A stretch of DNA of 64,000 bases. Origin: Candidatus Melainabacteria bacterium (GTDB lineage Bacteria; Cyanobacteriota; Vampirovibrionia; Gastranaerophilales; Gastranaerophilaceae). The notes under the pieces are model-generated. The model was not told the origin of the DNA. It did no database searches and worked only from the letters and a program-made list of their open reading frames with translations. Of the stretch, positions 52,182-62,105 are shown piece after piece. Position 1 is the first letter of the stretch. Every line of letters begins with the position of its first letter. The stretch covers positions 186,001 through 250,000 of the forward strand of contig QHME01000002.1 of NCBI GenBank assembly GCA_003258735.1, given 5' to 3'. The translations under genes and the position numbers were made by a program.

Positions 52182-55100
52182 ATGAACAATAATAAAAAGT
52201 TTAAGAAGTTTATGACACTTGCTGCCTGTATTGCCGTAATCGGCTCTACTGCATCACCTGCATTTTCTGATGCTATTACAGTCAGCATCAGCGCTGTAGC
52301 TAATGGAGCAACAGGTATAATCTCTAATCAAAATTCATCACTTACTTCTACTGATTACACTTGGAAGAAAGGAGCAACTGATTCTGTTGAGGCAAATCTT
52401 ACAAGTGGAACCTTGACCATAAGCAACTATTCCAATTCTATCGTTAATGGTACATTGAATGCAACTGGCGGAACTATCAAGTTGACAAGCGGAGTGTTGA
52501 CAATCGGTAGTGATAGCACCATTTCCAGTGCCATATTAAACCAATCCTATGGCTCAACTCTTAATATCGCAGGCGGTTCGGCATACTTATCCGATTCAGA
52601 TTCTTTAGAAGGAGAAATCGTTGTCTCTTCAGGTATTTTGGGACTTGACGGAGCAACTCTTAACGATGACTTAACTATTACAGGTGGTGGAGCTATTAGT
52701 GATAGCAATACTGTAATAAAGGGTACAACTACTATTTCAGGCGGTAGTAATGATTTTAACTCTACAACATTTGGCAACGTAAGCATATCAGACGGAACTT
52801 CATCATTTACAGATGTATCTAAAAACGGCACATTTACTCAAACTTCCGGTAGCACAACTATCGTTGGTTCAGGTTTTGATTTAGATAACGATGCTGATAA
52901 TATTTCTGGCGGCACACTAAATATCGGCAACGGTTCAACTACAACCGTTGGAGTATCTGCAGGCACAATCGGCTCTGATACTACTGTTAATATCAACAAA
53001 AATTCTACCCTAAATGTTTCAGATGGTAATATTTCACTAGATAGCGGAGATACTTGGAACGGAAATGTAAACATTTCAGGTGGGGAGTTGGCACTTATTG
53101 GAATAAGTAAGAAAAATTCTGCAAAATTCACCCAAACAGGCGGTTCAACAACCATTACAGGTAATGGTTTTAATTTAAACAATTCATCAGACAGTATACT
53201 TGGCGGAGATTTGAATATCGGTAATGATGCGACAACAGGTAATATGACTGTTTCGAATGGTGTTTTATATGAAGGTGCCAATGTTACAATCAATTCAGGA
53301 AGTTCTCTTGATGTTACAGGCGGAAACGCGACACTAGATGGAGCTACAGACAAATGGAACGGTAGTGTTTCAAACTCAGGTGGAACAATAACATTAAAAG
53401 ATGTCAAAAAGAATTCAAATGGTACATTCTCGCAAACTGATGGGACTACAACCGTTACAGGCACAAGCTTTACAATGAATAATTCAGCCGATACTATTTC
53501 AGGCGGAACACTCAATGTCGGCACATCAACATCTACAGGAAAACTAACTGTAAGTAGTGGTTCAATCTCAGAAGATGCAACACTAAACATAGATACTAAC
53601 GGCGCAATTGATATTAAAAAAGGTGACGTAACTATTGATAATTCTGACACATGGGCTGGTAATGTTGAAGTCAACGGTGGGACTCTCAATGTTTCAAACG
53701 CAACAAAAACAGGCTCTTTGACTCAAAATGGTGGAACAATCAATGTTACCGGTAAAAAGTTTAACTTAAACAGTACAGATGATTTGTTAGATGGTGGAAC
53801 GCTCAATATTGGAGATGGCTCTACTTCATCTAAAATGACAGTTTCAAAAGGTACAATTACTAGTGATACTACCCTGAATTTGAACGACAAAACCACTCTT
53901 GATATTACAGGCGGAAATGTCAGTATGGGTTCAGATTCCACTTGGGCTGGAAACGTCAACATGTCAAGCGGTAATTTGGCACTTGTTGGAATGACCAAAA
54001 CAGGAACATTGACCCAAACTGGGGGAAGTACAGCTGTTACAGGAAATAAGTTTGACCTAAATAATGATAACGATTACATTTCAGGCGGAAGTTTGACTAT
54101 CGGTAATGGCACAGCATCTTCGACCATGAATGTTTCAAAAGGTGCAATTTCAAAAGATACTGATATTACAATTTCAAAAAATTCAACATTGAACGTAAGT
54201 GGTGGCAATGTTGAAGTCGGTTCTACAGGCACTTGGAACGGCAACATCAGTATTTCAAGCGGTAATTTGACATTAGACAGTACATCAAAAAATGATAACG
54301 GTACATTCACTCAAACCGGTGGTAAAACAGATGTACTTGGAACAGGCTTTGACTTAGATAATGCAAGCGATATCATTTCTGCCGGAACTTTAAATATCGG
54401 CAACAAAACAACAACCAGTGACTTAACTGTTTCAGCAGGAACTATTGAGTCTGATGCAACAATAAATATCACCAAAAAAGGTACACTGAATGTTTCTGGT
54501 GGGGACGTAGCTCTTGATGATGGAGATTCTTGGAACGGTAATGTAAATGTTACTGACGGAACGTTGAAACTTTCTAATATTAATAAAAATTCATCAGGAA
54601 AATTTACTCAATCCGGTGGAAATACAACAATTAACAGTGCTAATTTTAATTTAGATAACTCTAATGATTCAATTACAGGAGGTTCACTTGTTGTTGGAGA
54701 TGCCAGCGCAACCAACTTAAATGTTTCAAACGGCACACTTGGACAAAATGCAAAATTAACTCTCAGTTCAGGTTCAAATTTAAATATTTCAGGTGGTAGT
54801 GTTTCACTTGACAATACCGACGTTTGGGAAGGAAACGTAAATGTCGCAGGTGGCAGTTTAGCACTTGTTGGTATCAACAATAAAAAGGGAACATTCAATC
54901 AAACAAAAGGAACAACAACAGTTACCGAAACAGGTTTTGACATGAATACCTCTTCGGACAGTATCACTGGTGGGACTCTAAATATTGGTGATGGAACAAC
55001 AGTTTCTGATATGAGCGTTTCACAAGGAACTATCGGTACAAATACTACCGTCAATATTAAAGACAATGCTACACTAAATGTTTCAGGCGGAAACGTAAAC

Positions 55101-58085
55101 CTAAATAAAAACGGAAGTTGGGATGGAAATGTAAATGTTTCCACTGGCACATTAAATATTGATTCACTAAGCAAAGGTGAAAACGGAATATTTGCACAAG
55201 GGGGCGGAACAACTACCGTTACAGGCTCAGGGTTTGATTTGAATAACTTATCAGATAGTGTTGCAGGTGGAACATTCAATATTGGAGATGGCACAAAAGT
55301 CACAGAATTAACTGTATCAAAAGGTTCAATCCAATCTGGCGCAACAACAGTTATTAATTCAAATTCAAAATTGAAAGTCAAAGGCGGAAAAGTCACGCTG
55401 GATAGTGGAGACACCATAAACGGAGATGTAGATGTTTCTGATGGAACTTTGACCCTTGACTCTGTAGCAAAAAACAATGCTTCTATTTTTACTCAAACAG
55501 GTGGAACAACAAATGTCACAGGTTCAGGGTTTGATTTAAACAATTCAGCAGATAATATTTCTGGCGGAACTCTAAATATTGGAACAACTTCAGACTCTTC
55601 ATCAATGACAGTTTCAAAAGGTACAATTAGCGCAGATACCGCTGTTAATATCGCAACAAACGGTACAATAAATATTACAGGTAGCAGTTTGACCTTGAAT
55701 AATAATGACGATTGGAACGGTAAAGTCAATGTCACCGGCGGTAACTTGAATTTGGCAGGAATTGCTAAAAACAGTTCAGGGGTTTTGACTCAAACAAGTG
55801 GGACAACTACCGTTACAGGTAATGGCAATACATTGAATAATGAAAATGACAACATTTCAGGTGGAAATCTTGTTGTTGGAACATCTGACACAAATGGTGA
55901 ATTGAATGTCGAAAACGGAACAATTGCTCAAGGTACAAATGTGACAATTAATGAAAAAGGTTCACTAAAAGTTAAAGGCGGAAATGTAACAATAGATGGC
56001 TCTGATACTTGGAATGGTGAAGTTTCAAATTCAGGTGGGACTTTGAATTTGACCAATAAATTGTCAAAAACTACAACATCAAAAGTTAAATTCAACCAAA
56101 CAAATGGCACTACAAATATAAACGATTCAAAACTTGTCCTAAATACTTCTGATAGCACAATTACAGGTGGTACAATAAATATCGGCACATCATCAGAGCT
56201 TGATATAAACAATTCTTCCGAAAACTCATCCGCAATCAATGCAACAGGCGGAAAATTTTCAATAAGAAAAGGTTCAAAACATACTATTACAGGCGGAACA
56301 GTTGCTAAAGATGCCGAGATTACCGTTGAATCATCAGCAAAACTTGGTGTAAACGGTGATGATGCTAATGTTACTCTAGATGGAACTAACGACACTGTTG
56401 ATGGTAGCATAGAACTATCAAAAGGCAAATTATACATTTCTGACGATTTGACAAAAGTCACTGATGAAAACGGCAATTACGTTCAAACAGGTGGAAGCCT
56501 GACTATATCAAATTCAACATTATCGCTTGCAGATAAAACAAGCTCAATATCTGGCGGTGACGTGAATTTGACTAACAGTTCAACATTGAATATTACAAAC
56601 GGTGGCGGAAGTGCAATTACAGGTGGTAATATAACGATTGACGATTCGTCAGTGTTGAATTATTTGGCGCAAAAAGGCTTGATACAATATTCTGATGGCA
56701 ACCAGATAAATATTAATACATCAGGTCTAATCAATATGGCAAACAATGTCAGAACAAACAGCGTTATCAACAATTTGACAGTAAATAACGGAAGTTTTGG
56801 TGATGGGCAAGCTGATTTTGCAATAGATATCAGAGCAAGAAATAACAGTGATTCCAGTGCTGATACAATTACCGCAAATTCAATCAAAGTCGCAACTTCA
56901 GGCACAAACGGAACTATCAGAATTTCTGATTACAACCTTAATGGCGATATCTTTGGGTATGACGCACCAATAGACAAATCAATAAGACTGGGGAAAATCT
57001 TTAAAACCGATAATTTAGATAGCGAAGTTCAATTTGCAGCAACGGATAAAGAAATTTTTACACCAATCGGTTATTATAAGTTGAACCCATCTTCTGCAAA
57101 TGACGGTAGTTATACTTTCGACCTTGCAAGATACAACCCACAAGTATTTAGAGGTCAGGTATCAACAGCAGCATCTTATATGAACCAGTTAGTTGTCAAT
57201 GACACTTTGTTCAACCGTGCTCAAATCAGACGTTATGGCTCAAGTTACAATGAAATGTTCAAAAACAAAACTGCAATATTAGATGGCAATGCAAGTTTTG
57301 AAAGAACATTAAAAGAAGGACAACTTTGGACAGAGGCTTTTGGAAACTTTGAAACCCTGAAATTCAATCATGATTTAGACAAGGTTCGAAACAATTCTTG
57401 GGGCTTTATTGTTGGTGGCGACTTTGGATTAAAAGAGCTCAAAAACGGCTGGTCATGGATGCCTACAATGTATATTGCATATAATGGTGGTCACCAAACA
57501 TTTAACAAAGTCGGAATTTACGAAAACGGCGGACAACTTGGCTTCATGAGTAGCTTTATGAAAGATAAGTTCATGGAAACTGCACTTGTATACGCAGGAG
57601 CTTACGGTACAGAAATGAACATTGTCGGCTCATCAGAAGATGCGTTTAATTATTTTGTTGGTGTTGCAAGTAAAACAGCATACGATTGGAATTGGGGCTC
57701 ACACTTTAAAGTTCAACCGTCTTTAACATTGGCTTACAATATGTTTGGAAAACAAAATTGGCACAGTGATTTTGGACAAATGGGCATGTCATCAGGATTT
57801 TTGAACGGCTTTAATGTTGCTCCTGGGGTAAACTTTATTTTACAACAAGAAAGCTGGAGCATGTATGCAACCGTTTCTTATGCTTGGAACTTCTTTGGAG
57901 GAATGGATGGCAGAGCAGGAAATGTCGACTTGCCACATATCAGAATGTCTAATGGCTACTTGCAATATGGTTTTGGTATGACAAAATCCTTCTCTGACAG
58001 ATTCAACATGTATGCTCAGGCAACAATGCGAAATATTGGCAGAACAGGTATCATTTGCCAAGGTGGCCTAAACTGGAGATTGTAA
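52182..58085 (+). CDS. autotransporter with repetitive passenger
   Basis: 1967 residues. Signal peptide at 1-29 ('MTLAACIAVIGSTASPAFSDA' region). The passenger is Ser/Thr/Asn/Gly-rich beta-helix sequence. Eleven tandem units start at 52833, 53127, 53427, 53718, 54009, 54306, 54603, 54894, 55191, 55488 and 55785, each 291-306 bases (97-102 residues), with the frame 'F.QTGG.T.VTG..F.LNN..D.ISGGTLNIG'. The last ~270 residues form a beta-barrel autotransporter domain, from about 'LKEGQLWTEAFGNFETLKF' to the end 'GGLNWRL'. A type V secreted surface protein, probably an adhesin. Ribosome site weak. Confidence 0.92.
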   Translation: MNNNKKFKKFMTLAACIAVIGSTASPAFSDAITVSISAVANGATGIISNQNSSLTSTDYTWKKGATDSVEANLTSGTLTISNYSNSIVNGTLNATGGTIKLTSGVLTIGSDSTISSAILNQSYGSTLNIAGGSAYLSDSDSLEGEIVVSSGILGLDGATLNDDLTITGGGAISDSNTVIKGTTTISGGSNDFNSTTFGNVSISDGTSSFTDVSKNGTFTQTSGSTTIVGSGFDLDNDADNISGGTLNIGNGSTTTVGVSAGTIGSDTTVNINKNSTLNVSDGNISLDSGDTWNGNVNISGGELALIGISKKNSAKFTQTGGSTTITGNGFNLNNSSDSILGGDLNIGNDATTGNMTVSNGVLYEGANVTINSGSSLDVTGGNATLDGATDKWNGSVSNSGGTITLKDVKKNSNGTFSQTDGTTTVTGTSFTMNNSADTISGGTLNVGTSTSTGKLTVSSGSISEDATLNIDTNGAIDIKKGDVTIDNSDTWAGNVEVNGGTLNVSNATKTGSLTQNGGTINVTGKKFNLNSTDDLLDGGTLNIGDGSTSSKMTVSKGTITSDTTLNLNDKTTLDITGGNVSMGSDSTWAGNVNMSSGNLALVGMTKTGTLTQTGGSTAVTGNKFDLNNDNDYISGGSLTIGNGTASSTMNVSKGAISKDTDITISKNSTLNVSGGNVEVGSTGTWNGNISISSGNLTLDSTSKNDNGTFTQTGGKTDVLGTGFDLDNASDIISAGTLNIGNKTTTSDLTVSAGTIESDATINITKKGTLNVSGGDVALDDGDSWNGNVNVTDGTLKLSNINKNSSGKFTQSGGNTTINSANFNLDNSNDSITGGSLVVGDASATNLNVSNGTLGQNAKLTLSSGSNLNISGGSVSLDNTDVWEGNVNVAGGSLALVGINNKKGTFNQTKGTTTVTETGFDMNTSSDSITGGTLNIGDGTTVSDMSVSQGTIGTNTTVNIKDNATLNVSGGNVNLNKNGSWDGNVNVSTGTLNIDSLSKGENGIFAQGGGTTTVTGSGFDLNNLSDSVAGGTFNIGDGTKVTELTVSKGSIQSGATTVINSNSKLKVKGGKVTLDSGDTINGDVDVSDGTLTLDSVAKNNASIFTQTGGTTNVTGSGFDLNNSADNISGGTLNIGTTSDSSSMTVSKGTISADTAVNIATNGTINITGSSLTLNNNDDWNGKVNVTGGNLNLAGIAKNSSGVLTQTSGTTTVTGNGNTLNNENDNISGGNLVVGTSDTNGELNVENGTIAQGTNVTINEKGSLKVKGGNVTIDGSDTWNGEVSNSGGTLNLTNKLSKTTTSKVKFNQTNGTTNINDSKLVLNTSDSTITGGTINIGTSSELDINNSSENSSAINATGGKFSIRKGSKHTITGGTVAKDAEITVESSAKLGVNGDDANVTLDGTNDTVDGSIELSKGKLYISDDLTKVTDENGNYVQTGGSLTISNSTLSLADKTSSISGGDVNLTNSSTLNITNGGGSAITGGNITIDDSSVLNYLAQKGLIQYSDGNQININTSGLINMANNVRTNSVINNLTVNNGSFGDGQADFAIDIRARNNSDSSADTITANSIKVATSGTNGTIRISDYNLNGDIFGYDAPIDKSIRLGKIFKTDNLDSEVQFAATDKEIFTPIGYYKLNPSSANDGSYTFDLARYNPQVFRGQVSTAASYMNQLVVNDTLFNRAQIRRYGSSYNEMFKNKTAILDGNASFERTLKEGQLWTEAFGNFETLKFNHDLDKVRNNSWGFIVGGDFGLKELKNGWSWMPTMYIAYNGGHQTFNKVGIYENGGQLGFMSSFMKDKFMETALVYAGAYGTEMNIVGSSEDAFNYFVGVASKTAYDWNWGSHFKVQPSLTLAYNMFGKQNWHSDFGQMGMSSGFLNGFNVAPGVNFILQQESWSMYATVSYAWNFFGGMDGRAGNVDLPHIRMSNGYLQYGFGMTKSFSDRFNMYAQATMRNIGRTGIICQGGLNWRL
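52833..56090 (+). repeat. eleven tandem ~98-codon repeats
   Basis: In-frame units of 294, 300, 291, 291, 297, 297, 291, 297, 297, 297 and 306 bases. Protein pattern is well kept while the DNA has drifted, so the units are old and selected rather than newly expanded. A degenerate twelfth unit follows to about 56480. Confidence 0.9.
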
Positions 58086-58170
58086 GATAATATGACCTAC
58101 TTGATGTGGATTACCACCTCTCTCCGTTAAAACCAATGGTATAACTATGCCTCGCATTAAACATGCTTCC

Positions 58171-58374
58171 GAGCTTGCCAATATTCATGCGACAGCATCT
58201 CGACCGTTGCTCGTCCGTTTTATTACCTTGGAGCATCATTATTGCAATTGACAGATTTAATATTTGTAGCACCTGTAATAAGTCTGTTTAAAAAAGGCGA
58301 TACAATAGAGATTCCAAAAGATTCTTCTTTCGAAATCAAACTTGCTCGTGATATGGCGCTGTTAAAAATTTAAT
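58171..58374 (+). pseudogene. remnant of a gene, C-terminal end
   Basis: Open frame without a start between a stop and 58372-58374. The last part reads as convincing protein ('LTDLIFVAPVISLFKKGDTI', 'EIPKDSSFEIKLARDMALLK') and ends naturally, like the tail of an envelope or secretion-associated protein. Upstream (58086-58240) the sequence is richer in G+C and shows no frame. No ribosome site. Probably the end of a gene whose front was lost by deletion. With the AT gene stop at 58085 this accounts for the 290-base gap. Confidence 0.5.
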
Positions 58375-58940
58375 TATGCTAAAACTTCAACGATGTTGCT
58401 ATTTTTAATTTCAACACCTGTCTTATTCAAAAATTTTACCTCTTGCGGTTCAGCATATTGTGTAACAATTTTTGTATTTGCTTTTTTATATGTTGTTAAT
58501 TTTAATGCCTCAATCATGGAAGTTGCAATATGCTTGATTGAACGCTTACGTTTATTTTGCTCATAGGCAAATTTCGGATTTGTACCAATTTTGAATATTG
58601 GAATTTCGCCCGCTTTTTTGGTAAATTTATCTGTTGAAACAAAGCCCAAAACTTGACTTGGATCAACATGGTCAAAATTTGACTCTTGAGTTGTCACACC
58701 ATAAATATGAGCATTACCACCCAAAATATTTGCTTCATCTGCTATTGCACTCGACAAATTTTTACCACCCCATAAGCGACTGACTTGGTCTAAAGTTCTT
58801 CTATCATCTTCTTTTGCCGTTTCAAATTTTATAAAATTTACACTTACATCTTTCCACTTTTTTGCATCTTTCAATTTTACAGATGTCGGAGCAACATATC
58901 TTGCACCAAATTGAACATTATTATTTGAGTAAATTTGCAT
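58374..58940 (-). CDS. GNAT-like protein with N-terminal 'FGARY' motif
   Basis: 188 residues from the ATG at 58940, which has AAAGG upstream; a longer frame to 58988 lacks one. 'KRSIKHIATSMIEALKLTTYKKANTKIVTQYAEPQEVKFLNKTGVEI' (about 128-175) resembles the acetyl-CoA site and final strands of GNAT acetyltransferases; this is inferred. The first 30 residues ('NNNVQFGARYVAPTSVKLKD') align with the start of the partial gene at 63763. Follows the helicase gene by 72 bases on the same strand. Confidence 0.6.
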   Translation of the reverse strand: MQIYSNNNVQFGARYVAPTSVKLKDAKKWKDVSVNFIKFETAKEDDRRTLDQVSRLWGGKNLSSAIADEANILGGNAHIYGVTTQESNFDHVDPSQVLGFVSTDKFTKKAGEIPIFKIGTNPKFAYEQNKRKRSIKHIATSMIEALKLTTYKKANTKIVTQYAEPQEVKFLNKTGVEIKNSNIVEVLA

Positions 58941-59012
58941 TATATAATCCTTTCCATAATCTAATCTTTTCTTATTAATACTAAACATATTTATTTTTGC
59001 GAAAATTTTGAA

Positions 59013-62000
59013 TTATATTAAGTCTAATTTACATAATTGTTTATAGACACAATTTTTGCATGCACCTTGTTTGTCCTCCTTGATTGGATTGAATTTCAGT
59101 GCCTTTATATTTTGATAAGTATCTTTTATAAGAGTTTCAATGTATTTCATATCATCATCTGTTAAATATTTATCAACAGATTTCTCATGATTTTCGACAT
59201 AAATAATTCCAACTTTAGAAACTTTGTTACCTGTAAGTTTTTCATAGGCATATTTATAAAAACAAAGTTGATTAAAGTAATTTTGTTTTTCTTCATTCGG
59301 GGCGATTTTCTTTTCGTTTGTGTAGTTTCCTGTTTTGTAGTCATAGAGTTCAAAAGTACCGTCAGAGTTTTTTTCGATACGGTCAATTTTTCCGGTAATA
59401 AAATCACCATCGACATCAACACCATAAAAACTAAATTCAATATCAGTAATTCTACTTATCGGAATTTGTGAAAAATATGGATAGTAATTTGTCAAAAGTT
59501 TTTGACCTTGTTTAAAATATTTTTCTTTCTTCGCTTCTGAAGAAAATTTCATACCATCCATACCAAGTCGAAATTTTTCTAAAATTTCTTCAAGGGTCGG
59601 ATAAGCGGACTCTTTTGCGACTTTGACAGCTCGTTCAAGCAATGAGTGAATCAGTGTTCCAAAATTTGCCCCATCCCAATCGGCTTCTTCCACATCAATA
59701 CCAAGCACTTTTACATAGAAAAATTTTCGTGGACAACTCAAATAATCGTTTAATCTTGAAGGTGATAGCACCACAGATTTTACGCGCTCTTCAATTTCGT
59801 TTTTGAATGCTTTTTGGTTATCAAATACATCAGATGAAACACTTCTATAAAATTCTGTTGTTAAATCGTCTGCACTACATTCAAATTGCTCACTATCAAA
59901 ATCATAGTTTGCAGTTGGTTCTAGATATTTTGTTATTTGTTGCGCCTTACCGTTATTACTGTCAGCAAATGAGATTGTAAGCGTATGTTTTGCCCTTGTT
60001 ATTCCAACGAATAATAGTTTCAAAAGTTCTGAATCTTTCTTAGCTTGTGCCACATCTTTATCTGGCACATCTTCTGTTATAAGTTTATATTCACTTGGCA
60101 TCCTAAAATCTTCCCAATTTGAACTAATCAAATTTGGCAGATAAACATATTCAAATTCTCGACCTTTAGACCCATGGTATGTCATCAATTGAACTGCATT
60201 CTGTACAACTGAATCTTTGTCCAAATTAATATCAATTTCGTTTTCAAAACAATCATCAAGATATTTTACAAAGTCAGACAAATTTTTTGTCGAATCAGAA
60301 TTTTGAAAATCAGTCGCCTCCGAAATTATTTTTCGTATTCCTGCCAGATTTTCACTTCTGTTTTTACCTGATTTATAAAAATAAGCAAGCAAACCTGTTC
60401 GATTAATAATTTCAACAACTGTATTGCGCAAATTATTAGAACTTGCATAATCTTGAAGGTAGTCAAAAGTTTCCAAAAATTTTGTGATTTTTTCAGGATT
60501 TTTCCACCCATTTAAATTACGCATAAGAGTGATAAAATCACTTGATTCATCCTTTTTCCAAAGCCGTTTTTCTTCCAAAATTTTGTTATAATCTTGTTGA
60601 TCAATTTTGAAAGGTTCTGACAGCAACAAACCAAATAATTTATCACTTGATGTCAAATAATTATTCATTGCTTTTATGTAAAAATAAATCAAAATTGTTG
60701 AACGAATTGCAAAAATACTTTTACCTTCGTCAATTTGAAACGGTATATTTTTACTTTTCAAAAGTTCTGCAAAAGTTTGCAATTCTGCTCGCTTTTTTGA
60801 AATAATTGCAATTTGAGAATAATCTATTTTATCTTCATCTGTTTTTGGTGCAAAGTCGGACTCTATCAGAGTTTTGATATCATCGACAATATAATTAAAT
60901 TCCTGCAAAATTTCACCAAATTGAATGCGTTTTATTTTTTTATCTTTTACAATAATTTTGGGATTTTTTGCCGTTAGTTTTTTAGAAATATTATATTTTT
61001 CTTTGAAATACAAATTATTTTCAAGACGATTTTCATCCTGATTAACAATTAGATTACTAAAGTCAAGAATAGTTTGAGTTGAACGGTTATTTTCTTCCAA
61101 ACAAATTACGGTCGTATTTGGATATTTTGTCAAAAAGTTTTCGATATTATCACTTTTTGCACCCTGAAAACCATAGATAATTTGGTCATCATCACCGACT
61201 ACAAAAATATTTTTTTCATCATTTCCATCCAATAAATTAAATATAATTTGATTTTGTAAATCATTTGTATCTTGATATTCATCAACCAAAAAATATTTGT
61301 ATTTGTTTGAAACTTCTGATAAAAATTGTGAATCTTCTTCAAAAGATGTTAAAACTAAATTTATCATATCGGAAAAGTCGATTAAATTTTTGTTAATCAT
61401 TTTGGTTGAATAAAGTTCAAACAGAGTCCAAAGCTCTTTCGCTTTTTCGATATTTGTTTTTATTTTTTCAAGTTCATTATATCGAGTTTTGTTTTTAGTA
61501 TTACCTGCTTGTTCGCGCTCATAAATTTCACTTTCCAATTCCTTATATCGAGGCATAAGCATTGGATTTGTGTCAATACAAGCCATATACTCCTCTTTTG
61601 AAACTCGTTGAGTTTTTAATTTTTCAACATAAGATATAAAATTCTTTGTGAAAAAATATCTGTCAGCACGCGATGGCACGAAGAATTTCAAATTTGCATC
61701 GTCAATACATTCTTTCATTATTGAAATTTTTTCCGCATCAGTAATAAGCTTTACACCTGAAGTCATTTCAAATTTGTCAGGATATGTTTTGATTAAATCA
61801 TTACAAAATGAGTGATAAGTATAAATATCAACGGCAGATGCAACCACACCCATTTTTTTTATCAAACGTTGACGCATTTCAGATGCCGCAGCATCAGAAA
61901 ATGTTAAACAAAGTATTGATGATGGCTCAACACCATCTGCTAACATCTTTTCAATACGATGAATTACCGTAAAAGTTTTTCCTGTTCCAGGTCCAGCCAA

Positions 62001-62081
62001 AAGCATAACTTGACCATTCAAAATATCAATTGCTTGTTGTTGCTTAGAATTTGGTTTTATAATATTTTTCACTTCTACCAT
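59013..62081 (-). CDS. UvrD-type helicase with PD-(D/E)XK nuclease domain
   Basis: 1022 residues. SF1 helicase part: Walker A 'AGPGTGKT' (29-36), 'FLVDEYQDTNDLQNQII', 'VGDDDQIIYGFQGA', 'YHGSKGREFEYVYLP' and 'LLFVGITRAKHTL'. From ~780 a RecB-like nuclease: 'LSPSRLNDYLSCPRKFFY', 'FGTLIHSLLERA', 'GKIDRIEKNSDGTFELYDYKTGNY' and a C-terminal 'CKNCVYKQLC', so the iron-sulfur staple of AddB-type nucleases is present. Both activities in one chain suggest double-strand end processing. Predicted leaderless (TGCTAAATT six bases before the ATG). Confidence 0.9.
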   Translation of the reverse strand: MVEVKNIIKPNSKQQQAIDILNGQVMLLAGPGTGKTFTVIHRIEKMLADGVEPSSILCLTFSDAAASEMRQRLIKKMGVVASAVDIYTYHSFCNDLIKTYPDKFEMTSGVKLITDAEKISIMKECIDDANLKFFVPSRADRYFFTKNFISYVEKLKTQRVSKEEYMACIDTNPMLMPRYKELESEIYEREQAGNTKNKTRYNELEKIKTNIEKAKELWTLFELYSTKMINKNLIDFSDMINLVLTSFEEDSQFLSEVSNKYKYFLVDEYQDTNDLQNQIIFNLLDGNDEKNIFVVGDDDQIIYGFQGAKSDNIENFLTKYPNTTVICLEENNRSTQTILDFSNLIVNQDENRLENNLYFKEKYNISKKLTAKNPKIIVKDKKIKRIQFGEILQEFNYIVDDIKTLIESDFAPKTDEDKIDYSQIAIISKKRAELQTFAELLKSKNIPFQIDEGKSIFAIRSTILIYFYIKAMNNYLTSSDKLFGLLLSEPFKIDQQDYNKILEEKRLWKKDESSDFITLMRNLNGWKNPEKITKFLETFDYLQDYASSNNLRNTVVEIINRTGLLAYFYKSGKNRSENLAGIRKIISEATDFQNSDSTKNLSDFVKYLDDCFENEIDINLDKDSVVQNAVQLMTYHGSKGREFEYVYLPNLISSNWEDFRMPSEYKLITEDVPDKDVAQAKKDSELLKLLFVGITRAKHTLTISFADSNNGKAQQITKYLEPTANYDFDSEQFECSADDLTTEFYRSVSSDVFDNQKAFKNEIEERVKSVVLSPSRLNDYLSCPRKFFYVKVLGIDVEEADWDGANFGTLIHSLLERAVKVAKESAYPTLEEILEKFRLGMDGMKFSSEAKKEKYFKQGQKLLTNYYPYFSQIPISRITDIEFSFYGVDVDGDFITGKIDRIEKNSDGTFELYDYKTGNYTNEKKIAPNEEKQNYFNQLCFYKYAYEKLTGNKVSKVGIIYVENHEKSVDKYLTDDDMKYIETLIKDTYQNIKALKFNPIKEDKQGACKNCVYKQLCKLDLI

Positions 62082-62096
62082 AACTCTAATTTAGCA
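62082..62096 (-). promoter_or_regulatory. leaderless-type promoter of the helicase gene
   Basis: Minus-strand TGCTAAATT (-10 at 62093-62088) followed by AGAGTT and the ATG at 62081. The AGAG is too close to act as a ribosome site. Confidence 0.5.
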
Positions 62097-62105
62097 TAAA
62101 ATATT

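Noticed and set aside
52547..56905. Several long open frames on the minus strand, rich in Pro, Val and Ser
   Set aside because: They are antisense shadows of the autotransporter repeat; their repeated pattern follows the repeat on the plus strand and no ribosome sites precede them.
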